Of a stretch of 64,000 nt of DNA, positions 36,228-49,600 are shown piece after piece (position 1 is the stretch's first letter; each line of letters opens with the position of its first letter). This DNA comes from Nyssa sinensis. Lineage: Eukaryota > Streptophyta > Magnoliopsida > Cornales > Nyssaceae. The notes under the pieces were generated by a model. The model saw nothing but the letters and a program-made list of their open reading frames with translations. It was not told the DNA's origin and ran no database searches. Where the stretch lies: the NCBI GenBank assembly GCA_008638375.1, contig CM018037.1, positions 32,101,076-32,165,075 of the forward strand, read 5' to 3'. A program made the translations under genes and the position numbers.

Positions 36228-39200
36228 TTAGAGAGGAAAGCTTCCAGTTAGGCGAATGTGGTCCAGGGTACGACGTAAACCATACGTATTGACAGCTGCA
36301 TTAGCAGCCCTAAATCCTCCCCCATATGCTGGGGAAGTATCATGCGCAATCTGATGCATAAAAAAATTACCTAGTCTATTCTCAGCATTAGACTTTTCAC
36401 CTTTCTTAGATGATGATGTCGAGGATGAAGCAGCCGATGTGGATGGCATACTTCTGGATTCAGGCATTACCTCTGACTCAAGCCACATGTGAGAGAGCAC
36501 TTGACAGATACCTTCCTCTACCTCAGGATTTAGATTGCGGTACCCTGCATAATTTTTTAAGGAAAACATAAGGGAAAGCTGTTCCTGAAAAAAATAACTT
36601 GCAGAGAAAAATTGAAGCGTACATAGCATCTTATTGACAAATATAGTTTTAAGTAGTTGGGATGGAGGTGCCTCCACCAATTGTTCCTCTTGTCCAGCAT
36701 GTGTTTTTATTAGTCAATATTTCTACTGCCTTTGTTCTAAACATAAAACAACACACATAGTACCTTTGAGGCGTAACCAGCCATGCATCAACTCGTGAGC
36801 AAGAATTGCGCCTGTCAATAGTCTGTATCAAGCAAGGATGTCTTTATCAATAAGAATTCACAATATGTTTGGCACTGCAGAATTGAGGCTTAAAATTGGA
36901 AATGACTTGTAACTTAAGGGAGTTGGTTCAAATTTGAACTAGCTTCCCTTCAATTCCAATTTTAAGGCCCCTTTCCATAATGCTAAACACAACATCATAA
37001 TCTTTTCCTTAGGTTTGGCACTTTTCAGAAATAGTAGATCACAACACACCAAATAAATTTAAACAATGTCCAGCATTTAAAAAAAAAAATTCCAAGAAAG
37101 GTAGAATCTGACAGGATTTATTCTTAATAATATTGCATTACTTTAAAAAAAAAAACAAATGACAGTGAATGAAAATTTGTTCAGAAATTAACTTCAAATG
37201 GTTTGGTACTGCCAACTAATAATGTTACCAGCCCGAGAAAAACTACAAATCTGATATGTATTTCCTCCCAGAATCTAAAAGCCATTTTTATTGATGAAGC
37301 CAGCACAAGTATCTAATAATAATAATTAGATGGAAGCTCCATTTTCTCCACAAGTAGCATTATAGTAAAATAACATTTTTTTTTTTTATTTTTAAAGGTC
37401 AAGTTTATGTAGTTACAGTAATCAGACACTCCCAATACAATTGATGTTCTAATGATTAATATTAAATAACTTAAGAATGTCCATTAATTAATAATTTTTT
37501 TAGGAACCAACTTTGTTCTATGGTGGATACTTAATAATTCCACTATTAGTAATTAATTATTCTTGAAAAAAAAAATCCTTAATTATTAGAATAAATAAAT
37601 ACATATGTACTTTATATAAATTATATAAAAAGTTTTAGTATCAAATTGTTAGCAACTAAAAAGAAAATTGAGAGCTTTTTATAACGTAAATTAGATATAA
37701 TGAATTTTGATTGTGAAAAATGTTCATCACAATTGAAATATTTAAACATGTCCCATTTTAATGTTTAAAATCATATTATTGTGAGTATTTTTTCATTAAG
37801 AAACTTAGTAATTAATAATTTTATTAATAAAAAAAATTGTAGGCCTCCTAGGATTATTAATAGTATACTTCAATTAAATCCCTTATGACGACAAATCTCC
37901 AATTTCATGTTCTTTTAGCTTAATGTGACTATAATCTGTATGCTTGTGCTTATATTGTTCCCTCCATTTGTATTCAGCTCCTTGCTGTACAAATCCTTGA
38001 ATTACCACTATAGCACACCACTTTACTGTCTAAATTTTGACTCCATATTAATTTTGAAGGCCAAGAGTCCTGATGTGCCAACCAACCCCAATTACTAGGT
38101 GTTTGGTGGCTTCTGATTTAGATTTTTCTAATGTTGCTTATATATAGGGAAAAATATTGATGTCATTCTTGGATGTATTTAATAGAGTTCCAGAAACTTG
38201 ATGGCTGTAAATATGAATTCTGCAAAAAAACATGGGAAACTATAAAACACCAAAAGGTAGGGGGTTTTAAACCCAAAAGGAAAATGAAAAGATGTTTCAC
38301 TTCTAAAAAAAAAATATCTTAAGTGAAAACTCCCACTGGGCATTACCTTGGAAGACCATACAGAACAAGAATGGCAGTAACTTCACATTTTCGAGTCAGC
38401 TTCTGAGGTTGTGTTCTCATTCCTACCAGTCGATGGCCCCCAATTCTCGGCCTTCTATGTATCTGGATATTTTAAAAGAAAACATTTGGAAAGAAATGAA
38501 GAAACTTTTGGAACAGTAATGAAGTTATTTCAAATATCGTAAACAAGAAATAAAGCAATCGCTATTATTGTTCATTGTCATACACTGGTAACAGTTTGCT
38601 CTTCGGACAGGCATAAACCCCTTGTCTCGGGCATGTGATGGAAACCCTAGAAAAAACCAATTTTAAATCAGAGAAGTTCCAGAAACCCAAACCATACAAA
38701 GTGGAAAAAGAAATCATTTATTACATTTTTCTCCCCTACAATAGCTTCATTAAGGGCTTGTCTTTCAACCAGAAGCATGGGAATTTGCTGATCAAGTTTC
38801 ATGTTCATTCCTTCATAGTAGTCTCTAATGGCATGGTAAAGAGGTTGGCAGTCACCTGTATCCATAATAGCAGATTCCATGCACTCTAAACATAAACTCC
38901 GTCCATCTCCCAAAGAAATGTATTTTGCATTCCATGACTTCAGAAAAGGGGAGAGGGGGGAACCAACAACATGAAGATCCAATACTATAAGTGAGAAAAT
39001 TGATTTGATACTCAGAACCTCATTATCAAGAACATTTTGAAAATAAAGTTGTTTACAAAAATTAAAAAATTTGCATTGGTTTAGATCAGTACCTCCAATC
39101 GTTCACAGCTACAGCAACGGGCAGTATTATCATGCTCGTGTGAAGGACAATATTTCTGGGACCAAAATGGGTGGCATCTATACTCAATCAAACCAGCTCT

Positions 39201-42200
39201 GTTTGTTGGGATCTGAAAATGTGAAATTACGATTATAAATGTCAACACAAGATAAGCTAATAACTCACATCAACTGTAATAATGGGGGTTTCTATGATGA
39301 TTATATTGCAGCAAGAAGAACAGTTCAAATGTGCCAAAGTACTGCTTACAAATTGATGGCAAACTTCACATTTGGGATGGGTCAACTCTTTGAAGCATGA
39401 CTTGTGGTATGCATTCCTCCCTGATAAAGAAAACTTGAATCAACAGAAAAAACCAATAAGAACTAGACACAAGAAAAATCCAACAGTATTGCCAGTCCTA
39501 ACATAATTTTTGAAATAAACAATAAAAGGATGGTCTTCTTTTTAAAAAAAATTGGTGAGTGTCTGCTTTTGTGTGTGTTGATGTGAGGGGGTGGGGGTGG
39601 GGTTGCAAATGAGTATACAAACCCAAGAAAGGCAAACTACCTCAAGTTCAGTGATTGGGGAACCACAAGAATAACAACGAAAGCACTCTGGATGGAAAAA
39701 TGTTCCCATGCATCCCAGATAATTGCCATAGCCAATTTCATGTTTGCAGCCACCACATACCCTGCAAGTTATAGGCATATGCATATGTGATTGATCAAAT
39801 TCAATGTTTGGGAACTCATAACTTTCAAAGTAGCATATGATTCTACTATTGTTCTGATTGGTAAAATTTTGTCTTAGGAAAGATTTGAAGTTATTATATA
39901 GATGTAATCATCAAAAGCAGCTTACAAGCACATCATTACAGCCTAGATCATCTTCATTGACAATTCTTGATACTTACCAAAAATTTTGGCCGCACTAGCA
40001 AAAAGTTTTTATTACCAGAAGCTAACGTTTCAGCTTCTTCATTTCATCAACTACTAAGAAGTCAAATGAATCATACAATTAACTAGATACTTACCAAATG
40101 TTAGTAAAGTAATAATTTTTCTAAATATTCTGCATGCCGACTATTAAGTTTGCTTTCATCATATAAAGCATCACATATATATGCTTCACACACGGGCAAA
40201 AATCTGAGAAACACTCGACTAAGCCATATTTTATAATGCAAGTGCTTGACTTAAATGCCCAAATTTAAAATCATTAGTGCCTTACATAATTCAATCAGTC
40301 ACACAATATATATAAAAGAATGGACCCTGCCCCCTCATTTTGAATATTTTACTCTGAGGCCAAGAAAATGGGTCAACTTGGTCAATAGCAAGAAAACACA
40401 GGGCTTTTTCAACTATGCTACTAATTAGTAATTACTAAACCTATCCAAAAACACTTGAAATTTGACATCACACACTGATAAAGTTGTTTAGGTTCAGCAG
40501 AGCAACACATGTTCACAAATTACAACTATGATTAGCACTGTTACCTATTCCCTCTATGATAAGGTGCTGTAGGGGCATAAGGAGGATATGAAGATGAATT
40601 CAGACTGTCATGAGGTTCCCTTGCATGATCTTCATCATTATCTGTTCTCCATCTATATCCTAAGGAAAATACAATCTCTCAATTGGAATTTCATGAAATG
40701 AAAGGGAAAATCCAAAGCTATTGTTCGTATTATTAGTGCTGCAGTAAAAACCTACCATTTGGTCTTTCCAAATCTTCAGCCAGAGGAAGAGCAACTGCAT
40801 GGTCTAATTCCCCTCTCTCTTTCCCAGCTCTAGGGCGATCATCCTAGTGAAATTTGAAAAACTTGTAAAACAACCCTTCCTCGATAGGAAACGTATTAAG
40901 AAATTAATCATGCAACAACAAAATAATAATGAAACAACCATTTGAGGATAATTAAGTTAACAAGTGCACAAGGAATAAATTACATAAAACTTTTCTAAGT
41001 AGTCATAAAACAGAATTCAAACATTGTTCTCTGAACACTTGTGACCTCTAATTGCAGGTCCTTCAAAACAACAGCTCTGAGCATCAGCTGACAGATAAAC
41101 ATATCTCCCAAGACATCATAGAAGGCTTATTAAGATTATTGTCCTTGCGATTTTTTTCCTATTCTTTCAGACATCTAATCTCATGTATAGGGCAATAGCA
41201 TCTCAAAGTGTCACCAGTAATGATATTTGTTAAAAACAATGTTACACAGAATGTGGATAGGGTCGGCTCTAGACAATTGGATGCCTAAAGCGATAAAAGG
41301 AACAACTCTAAATGAGACCCTTTAAAATATTAATATATATTTTTACTTTATTATATATATATATATATTATATTTACTTTTGTTATATAAAATTTAATTG
41401 TTTTCAACAAGAGATATGTATATATTAAATGAAACTGTAATAACATAATTTTTTTTATCTAAATAGATAGTAATAAAATATTATATTAAAATACGAATAA
41501 AACTTTATTAATAGAAGTAAGTTGGTTTTTTATTTTATAGAGTCTGGGGTCTTTTAATAATATTCGATTTTTATTAAACTTAGACTTCTAATTTGATTAT
41601 ACTATAAATCCATAAAATATAGGTCTTTTGTAGAGTTAGACTTTTATTAATCTTAGACTTCGAATTTAATTAAACTACAGTATATAAAATTTAGGGCCCT
41701 ATATTTAAGTAGGGGCCTAAAGCAATTGTTTTGTTGGCTTATAATTAAACCGTCCTTGAACGTGGATTCGTTACGGTACAGAGAATAGGAACGGGAACGT
41801 AGATCGTCACTTATTATAAAACATGGTACATTAAGGATAAGCTTCTTTGGATCGCTTTGATGGAACGAGAAATATGTTTATTTGAAACGTGATATATCTT
41901 TTATTGTATTTGTAATAATATTGGTATGTATATATATACACCAAAAAGATTTCAATGAATCCAAGTCATTATAAAATAAAATTCCAATGATGTGTGTGTT
42001 TGTTGTATGATTTTTTTGGAGACTTTAGATATTTTAGATTAGGAACACTAAATCTTGCGTTCCAAATAGCTAATGATACATGTATTGGATCATGCAATCC
42101 CAATTCGCTAGGGGAAGAGCGAATCGTGGTAACCATGGTTAAAAATAACCCATACTTATCAAGCATATCGTGATTACATGGTGTGACTAAGTTAGAATGA

Positions 42201-45200
42201 ACAATACATTATGAGACCAGAAGTTGTTCAAATCCGTTAATAGTAAGATTTCATACCCCTGAAAAGACAACAGGTTGAATCAATGATGGAAGAAATCTCA
42301 TGTTGAAAGAGATTAATATTTTCGCTTAGATATTGTTTACAGATGGAGTATATGGATACTTCTATGACTATAAGGGAGTTGTAATCATATTGCATCCATA
42401 TCGCATACCAATACTCTTTAGATACTCATGTGAATTTTACTTTTTAAACATATTTATAATTTGAAAATACAATTTTTAATTTCTAACACATCCAATAGTT
42501 TTGGATATTCTTGGATGTGTCTGGCACATCTGAAACATTAAAATGCAACAAATCTACAATAGTATCATAGTATTACTGTTTGGAAAAGCATAAGAAGTAT
42601 TTCAAATACTTGGAATCTTTATTAGAAAAGAAGAATAGAGATGTAATGAGTGTAAATCGTGATAATTTAGTCCAAGGTCCATGTCTATGTAACAAAACCC
42701 TTAATTTTTTCATGTGATTTTTAACATTTTTTCTTTTCTATTTCATTTTTTTTTTAGATAGGTAATGTGCTTTGATGTGGCATGTGATTTTTAACATTAT
42801 AAGTAAGAAATGCACAATATATGATAGATTCATAAATAACTATTAATTGTCATAATTTTTTATAAGTGATTGTTAGTTATAGTATATGCTACATAGCATT
42901 ACAAACAATTACTCTTAAATATTTATAAATAAGTACTTATAAATTAGAATATATACGCATACATTCATTTATATATACTATTGTGTAGGGTTGTAAACAG
43001 ATCGATTTGGATTAGATCAGGGCAGATCCAAATGCTATTTAGTTAAGAAAATTGTTGGAATCAGATTTTCTGACAGATCTATAAATTTTTAATCCAAATT
43101 CGAATTTATTAACTATTAAATGGGATCGGATTCAATCTGATAATAATATTAACATATATTATGTATATAAAAAATTATGCTTATAACATGTATATAATAT
43201 GTAAAATTTAAAACATATAAACTCAACTTAAGAAATCTTTATATAATTTAATATTTAATATGTTATAAAAATTTAAATTATATATTTTAATATAATATAT
43301 AAAAAAATAATATATATTTTATATTTAGTCGAATCATATCGTCAACGGGTCGGATTTGTTTAATCCATATCTGATAACTAAAGAAATTATCAGATTCAAA
43401 TAGGATCGAATCAGATTCCTTGTACCAAATCTGGTCCTGAGCCATTGACAGCCCTACTGTTGTGCCCTTATTGTCTTCATATCCTATTTTTTAATAATTT
43501 ATTATTGGCATGTACGTATAGTGTCGTATCCCTATCCCGTATATGTATCTGTGCTTCATAGGTCATAATGAAATAAGTAGCATAAACACAGACATGATAT
43601 GACACAATATTGAAAATCTTTAAAAAAAAGTAGGATATGAACTTAACAAGTACACAACAATATATAAATATAAAAGTTTATACATACACATCTATTGTAT
43701 AAAACACTACAGAACTTGGAATAATTTTTGAATTTCAATACTAAGAATAGCATAATATGGAATATTATATCATATGTACTACACGTACTAGTAACACTAG
43801 AAATGCAAATGGTGATGTACTGAAAATTGAAAATCAAAGGATAATAAAAGGTGAAAATTTTCATTTTGTTAGGTTCACTTATCCATCAAGAAAGAGAAAT
43901 TAAAGATGATTTAGTCATAAAAATTGAGTTAATTATTAGAAGATCTCTCAAAATAAGTGCCTACAAATTAAGGTTCAAGGAAAACATTGTAATCTCAAAA
44001 GTTCATGAGTTTTTAAATTGTGTGAATTCAGGTCCAATAGTGTTGATGTGGCGACTTTATATATTTTTAATGACTAAATTACCCTCTCTTTTTTTTCAGA
44101 TCCAATCTACTTCTCTAGCTTTGTCACAATCTCTTTGTCGACCCATCTCTCAGAGAAAAAGACAATACAGTCCTCGACGTTGTCTCAATGACTCCACTAC
44201 CACCATGCCAAACAGATGCCTCGATGCCCAGCTTCTCCATTACTCGTCGAATCTCACCAGACTGCAAGCAACCAATCATTCTGGTTCAACAATGGAAATT
44301 AGGGCTTTTAAGACTGAATCGCAAAGGATGAGTTTGGGATGCTGTTTAATGAAGCGATAAAGGTGAAAGACTCGTCGTTTGTTGAATGGGTCAACGATGT
44401 TGTCGAATTTCTTGATGGTTCAACAATGATGATTCCCATTAAAGAAATTCATCTGAAGCCATCATCGCCGTTTCTTGAATATAAATGGAAGATTTTTGAT
44501 GACGTGGCCATTAATTGCATTTGAAACAATTCGAAGACTTCCTTATGCATTGATGTTGATCAAAAGCAATTGCACAACATACCATCACCTCTGATTCAAC
44601 ATTTGAACAAAAGATTCTATAGGCTCTTTGGGGAGTCTCAATGCCATTTGCTTCTTATTGAATTCGATGGCTATTTCAATGTTAATATTGATTCAATTCA
44701 TACTTCTTCGGTACTTTCTTTTTCTTTTTGCATTGGGTGGGGAAGGTTTTTCCTTTCTCTCCTTTTTTGATAGGTGAAAGACTTTGCTAAGGTAATTTGC
44801 AACAGAGTCTTCATCTCCCAACAACTCTACCACTTGTGATATTGTGTTCTTGTTGTTAAGGTGTAGGACATTGCAATAAGAGAGAATTAATTATCAATTG
44901 CTAGCTAGTTTCAACTTCTAGACATTGATGGTGCAAAAGTAACTTCAGACGCATAAATTTCTCTCTTGGTGATTTTTAAGGAAAAAAAATTTAATTATGT
45001 ATTCCCCCTTATTTTTACCTTTTTTCCTCTTTTGATCTTGGGCATAACCTGGTGTAGAGTTTCTTTTTGTTTTTGTTATTACAATTATACTTCACAAGAA
45101 AGGATTTTCCTTTGTTTAAATTGGACTGAGAAATTTCTCTATTATGATCTTGGGACATAACCCTCTTTTAATCTTTGGTGACTAAAAGCAAAGAACTTTA

Positions 45201-46177
45201 CTCTAAATGTATCAGAACGAAACTATGACTATTTATACATTACAAATTATAGTGTTTTTATTAAAAAAATTGCATAGAATCCCACCTCTATGATGCACAT
45301 TCAAACATGTTGAATGTGTCTTGAATTCTGAGTTTAAGGAAAAGGCCTAGGACACTTTCCCTAATTCTTGGTGGAGGTTAAGGACATCGGCCCGAATTTT
45401 TTTAGGCTGACCCAACCATTTTTCTGCTTCTTGTCTTGGGTTGCAATATGGGTATTTCTCTTGTATATATAATATTTTTCTAACCAAGTATATAAAGGCG
45501 AATTCAGGGTTTTTGTGAGTTCCTTTCAAAGAGGGTTAGGAATTATGAGATTAGGCAGCCACTGTCTACTATTCTCTTCATCCCCATAGCAAAATTTCTT
45601 TGTTGTCTTCACCTTTGACGTAGGATTTAAGCCAACCATGTAGATAGTTGTGTGATTTTTTATTTTGCATCTTTTCTTACTTATTTTGAACTCTAATTAA
45701 ACAACAACAGCAACAACAATATATCTACTAAACCATGATCATCATATTACGAGCCCATGAATGACAAGACAATGTATACTATGTATTATTTACCAAGGAT
45801 GCAGCTGGAGCACGCCAAAACATGTTTTCGTCTCCAAGAAACTGTGGATGCTTCCCACCCGTTCCTCCACGAGCCGAAGCACCCTTAAAAAGCTTACTCA
45901 GCCATTTCATGAACCGAGACTTTCTCTCTGCGTATGAAGAAACAAAGTGCCCTGTTTAAACCCGCATACCATAATATTATCAACCAACATACTTCATTTA
46001 TACATAGGTAAAATCAATGACAGAATTTTAAAGAATCAATAAAATTTAAATGCAAATATCATTGAAGCATTTTGTCAAACAAATTGAAGTGCACCAGCTA
46101 ATAATTAATTATATTGAAGAATAGAACACACCATATATACAAGGCTGAGAGTGGTGGTTGACGGCGGAAGAAGACAT
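36228..46177 (-). CDS. DAR2: DA1-RELATED 2-like protein: LIM domain and DA1-type zinc peptidase
   Basis: DA1 relatives are ubiquitin-linked peptidases controlling organ and meristem growth. Twelve GT-AG exons give 499 residues: 46177-46132, 45951-45794, 40843-40756, 40659-40545, 39761-39641, 39433-39350, 39212-39093, 38937-38725, 38646-38584, 38462-38347, 36822-36764 and 36544-36228. The start [16 protein letters not shown] precedes the family segment [10 protein letters not shown]. The LIM zinc ligands begin C138-X2-C141-X17-H159-X2-C162-X2-C165. The DA1 peptidase motif HELMH is at residues 384-388, with EEGICQ at 404-409 as the probable third-ligand region. The C-terminus [17 protein letters not shown] closely matches Arabidopsis DAR2, as does the SerThr-rich linker. 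A ubiquitin-interacting-like helix near residues 75-90 ([13 protein letters not shown]) has Pro where the consensus has Ser. No disruption was found. Confidence 0.92.
36866..36990. mobile_element. Short foldback MITE in a DAR2 intron
   Basis: A near-palindrome of about 125 bases centred on 'gttcaaatttgaac'. The left end reads 'tgtttggcactgcag'; the right end on the opposite strand reads 'tgtttagcattatgg'. Both arms carry 'ttaaaattggaa'. It lies in the intron between the exons ending at 38347 and starting at 36822, 44 bases from the exon that encodes HELMH. Confidence 0.65.
41259..41757. mobile_element. Non-autonomous DNA transposon with target duplication
   Basis: The 499-base element starts AGGGTCGGCTCTAGAC and ends, on the opposite strand, AAGGACGGTTTAAT, giving short imperfect inverted ends. 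It is flanked by 'gaatgtggat' (41249-41258) and 'gaacgtggat' (41758-41767), a direct duplication with one mismatch in ten. Duplication length fits hAT (8) or MULE (9); the superfamily is left open. Confidence 0.65.
42986..43456. mobile_element. hAT-like MITE with 8-base target duplication
   Basis: The left end reads TAGGGTTGTAAACAGATC. The right end on the opposite strand reads TAGGGCTGTCAATGGCTC. It is flanked by 'ctattgtg' (42978-42985) and 'ctgttgtg' (43457-43464), eight bases with one mismatch. The interior is AT-rich and non-coding. Confidence 0.75.
44339..44770 (+). pseudogene. F-box-associated domain fragment, decayed
   Basis: Short frames broken by stops carry [17 protein letters not shown] and then [12 protein letters not shown]. 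This resembles the C-terminal domain of At5g07610-type F-box proteins, which has a similar Leu-Cys-Ile-Asp segment and an FGES.GHL.LIE motif. No F-box is visible in the upstream frame, and the similarity ends soon after. It lies in a DAR2 intron, on the opposite strand. Confidence 0.4.
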
Positions 46178-46600
46178 GGGAATCGAGATGTATGTATAGT
46201 TTTGCCGGAATTTTGAGGAGACGAAAAGAAAAGTGAGAGATAAAATGAAAAGGACGGAGAGAGAAGAGGGCGAAAGAGTTTGGAGTTAAAAGGGAAAGAA
46301 CAGAGCGAGAAGAAGAAGAACAATGGCATCATTAAAAGCTAAGTTGATAAAGAAAGAAGGAATCTCCGAGGGGGAAAGGAAGAGTTAGAGAGAAAAAGTA
46401 TAGAGAGAGAGAGAGAGAGAGAGAGAAAAAAAAAAGAAAGAGGGAGAGGAAGATATTCTTGGCTTGGGAAAGCAATGAAGAGAAAGTGGGAGAGATCGGG
46501 GAAAGATGAGAATCTGCTGAGGCGGAAGAAGAGAAAAAAATTAATAAAGTAATGGTTGGACGGCTGAGAATTGGAGACAGCCGAGAGAAACGCATGGAGA
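46178..46600 (-). promoter_or_regulatory. DAR2 5' leader and promoter-proximal region with (CT)n tract
   Basis: On the minus strand this is strongly pyrimidine-rich, including a (CT)n run (plus-strand (AG)n at 46402-46426). Such tracts are common in plant 5' leaders. No clear TATA box was identified. Confidence 0.45.
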
Positions 46601-49600
46601 AATTTTATTCCTGATTTTGAATTTTCGAAGGAATTTTGCCGGGAGAAAGTGATTAGTAGTTTCAGAAATGCCCATATATTGTCATTCTATACTGTAGGTG
46701 ATTACAAAATTACCCCATCACAAATATATATATATATATATAAAAATAAGTTATAAATTGTATTTAGACTTGATTTGTTTATGTTTTGAAGTCATTTCAA
46801 ATGATATTTTAATCAAATTGATATTAAGAAACTCGATTTTTTCATCTTGTATTAGAATACTTGTTGATTTATCAAGTTAAATTCGAATAAGTTTCAATAA
46901 ATTAACGAAATTCAAAATATGTTCAAATAACTCGTTCATTTCATCAACTAATATGAACTTCTTCAAATCCACACAATTCAATGCGGTGATAAAAAGTAAA
47001 CCTTAGATATTCTCTTAAAATGCAAACGTTTCACATTTTTCTTTGTGAATAAAAAACTATATGAAATCTTAATACTAAAATATGAAATCAGATTTTAAGA
47101 TTCATAAGAGTAATAAGGTACTCAATAAAAAAAACTGTGCAAAAGCAGTATCTCTGCTACAAAATTCACTACTCTATTTGTATTGTGAAAATTTGGTATA
47201 TAATTATTTATTATAAGTAGACTTAAATTTTTTAGAGTTCGGATTAAAGCAACCAATAGAATTCATCAAAATTGCACATATGTTTGAACAATGAAGCTTT
47301 TTTTTCATTCAGACACGGAGCTTGTTCAGACAATAACAATCATTTGTGCAGACAAGAGAGCTATTGTTTTTTACGTGAATTTCTGATTCAAACAATAGCG
47401 GAACTAGTTTCAAAACCAAGTGTTCAAAAGACATAATATATGATATCTAAGTCACTCTTTAAATTTATAATCAAAATTAAAAGGTGTCTAACATATGTTT
47501 AATTAATACCTAAGTCCCAAGACAAACTAAAACATTGAAATATTAAACTCACAAATATCCTAACCATGTTCTAAGGTGAATGCATGATATCTAAGTGTGT
47601 TTATACTTTATTGTAATAGATCTAAAATATCAAGATCTATCATAAAATTCATATTCAGTCATACAAAGTTGTAATTCGAATCTAGCACGATCAACTCTTC
47701 GAATAGTAATTAATTAACGTTGTCGCCATTCGAGACTTAATCTAACATAATAATGACATACTTAATATAGATTTTCAAATTGAATTATCAAAATATGCAT
47801 TTTCAGATAGAAATTTTACAATTATTTCAACTCATATTTTCTAACGGACTATGTACACAAGTATATGGATATAGCTTTGGTTCGCACTCATGTCATTGTT
47901 ATTCTTATTGATATAAAAGTGTTTTGAGGTTTAACCCCAAAAAAAAAAATTGTGTTAGAGGTGGATGGGTAGGAATATGAACAAAATAACTAATGTATTT
48001 ATGAAAAGTTTTAGGAGTTGAAATTTTTTATTTTATTTTAGTATGAAGAAAAAGAAATAGGACAGACTGAAGAAAAGATACGTTCAAAGGTGAAAAAGGT
48101 TAGACGGCTTCATTTGGTTCGGGGGCGATTCCAAAGATAGAAACATTCTCGTCAACCAGCTGCTGATAGAAACATTGAAAAAGATAACATATATGTGTGT
48201 GTGTGTGTGTGTGTGGCCCAATACCAAGCTTGAGAAACACAGTAGCACGCACTGGATGGATGGTTGCTCAATACGTGGAACCAACCACTGCATTTGACAA
48301 ATCAAATTCAAATTTAATGCCAGCCAAATCAGATTGATTTGCCATTATATGCCTGTGTTTGTTCCTTTGACCCTTGTAAATATTCAGTCAAATGAGTTTT
48401 TATTTTAAAGGTAAAGACTATTATAAATTTCAAGTTATATAAAATAGAATATTTTAATTATTAAATGATTTAAGAATTGAGTTTTGATTTATAAACTATT
48501 CAACGCTTAAAACATCTTACTTACTTCATATAAGTTGAATGATTTTTATTAGTAATTCTAACCAATGCGTTGTCCCACTTTTCACACCTAAATTTGAATC
48601 CTTCCTCACTTCTATTTTGATTGAAAATAAAAACTTGTAAATTATGATTTTTTTCATTACTTTTTATTTTCAATATAAAAATAATAATAAAATTTTAATT
48701 ACGTTTACAGAAAATGAGTTTGACAAGACATTTATAAACATCTAGTTTTTTATTTATTTATTGTATTATCAATAATTCAAAAATCATTAGAAATAAAAAC
48801 TAATGGGGTAGCTTGCAATCAATGTAATGCAAAAATCTCCAAGTTTGAGAGCTCAAAAGAGACAGTGGTAAGGGTAGTGTGGGCAAAATGAGAGTTTTTT
48901 ACTCAACACAAGTCTTTTTTAACTAAAATCACCAAATTTTCATTGTTTTTAACTAATTTCTCAAATCATGTATTTGCATTATAGGAGTTTGTTGAAGAGA
49001 TGTTTCTTAACAAAAAATTAAAGAATTTGAATTGGTAGGGTTGATGATTTTAAATCTCTAATAATTATCTTCTCCCGTCTTTGTGAAAATTGAAAGCACT
49101 TTACTCTTTCTTTTTCTTTTTTGAAAAATGAAAAGATAATGATACTCAACAACTACTTGTTTTAGCCAAATTTTTTCAAACTAAAAACTACCTACTTAAG
49201 AGATATTTATACAAAGAACACTTATTCTTTTGTACTCTCGATGTCTTTTATGTGCAAGTGTTATATTTTTAAGAAAGAAAAAAAGAAACAAGTTGTCTCA
49301 CATTGTTCCCTTTCTTTAAGTTGCGAGTAATACTTATGAATTTACTTTTCCTCAAAGGTTAGATCATTTTTTAGGTGATTAGGCGGATTTACCCTTTTAT
49401 ACCTGTTACTCTCATAGTGTGTGTGGGTGTGTGCTTTTTCCCTAAGAAAGAAAAAAAGAAACAAGTTGTCCCACGTCGACCCCGTGCTCCCCTTCCCGTG
49501 TGCCTTTTCTATCCCTAAAAAAGAAAGAAACAAATCATCCCACATCAACTACTTTTTAGAGTTGTGAGTAATACTTGAAGATCCACTCTCCCATAAAGGT

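Larger units (their letters stand above)
40844..45793 (-). other. Large second intron of the DAR2-like gene
   Basis: About 4.95 kb separates the exon encoding [10 protein letters not shown] from the exon encoding [13 protein letters not shown]. Two DNA-transposon-like insertions (41259-41757, 42986-43456) and a decayed F-box-like fragment on the opposite strand account for part of the length. Confidence 0.85.

Noticed and set aside
43851..44360. A 169-residue plus-strand frame in the DAR2 intron
   Set aside because: Its N-terminal half has no family motif; only the sequence after 44339 shows F-box-like similarity, and it is in another frame. It is not a gene on its own.
46332..46595. An 87-residue minus-strand frame rich in Ser, Leu and Phe
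   Set aside because: It is produced by the pyrimidine-rich DAR2 leader with (CT)n and has no domain; stops separate it from the DAR2 start.
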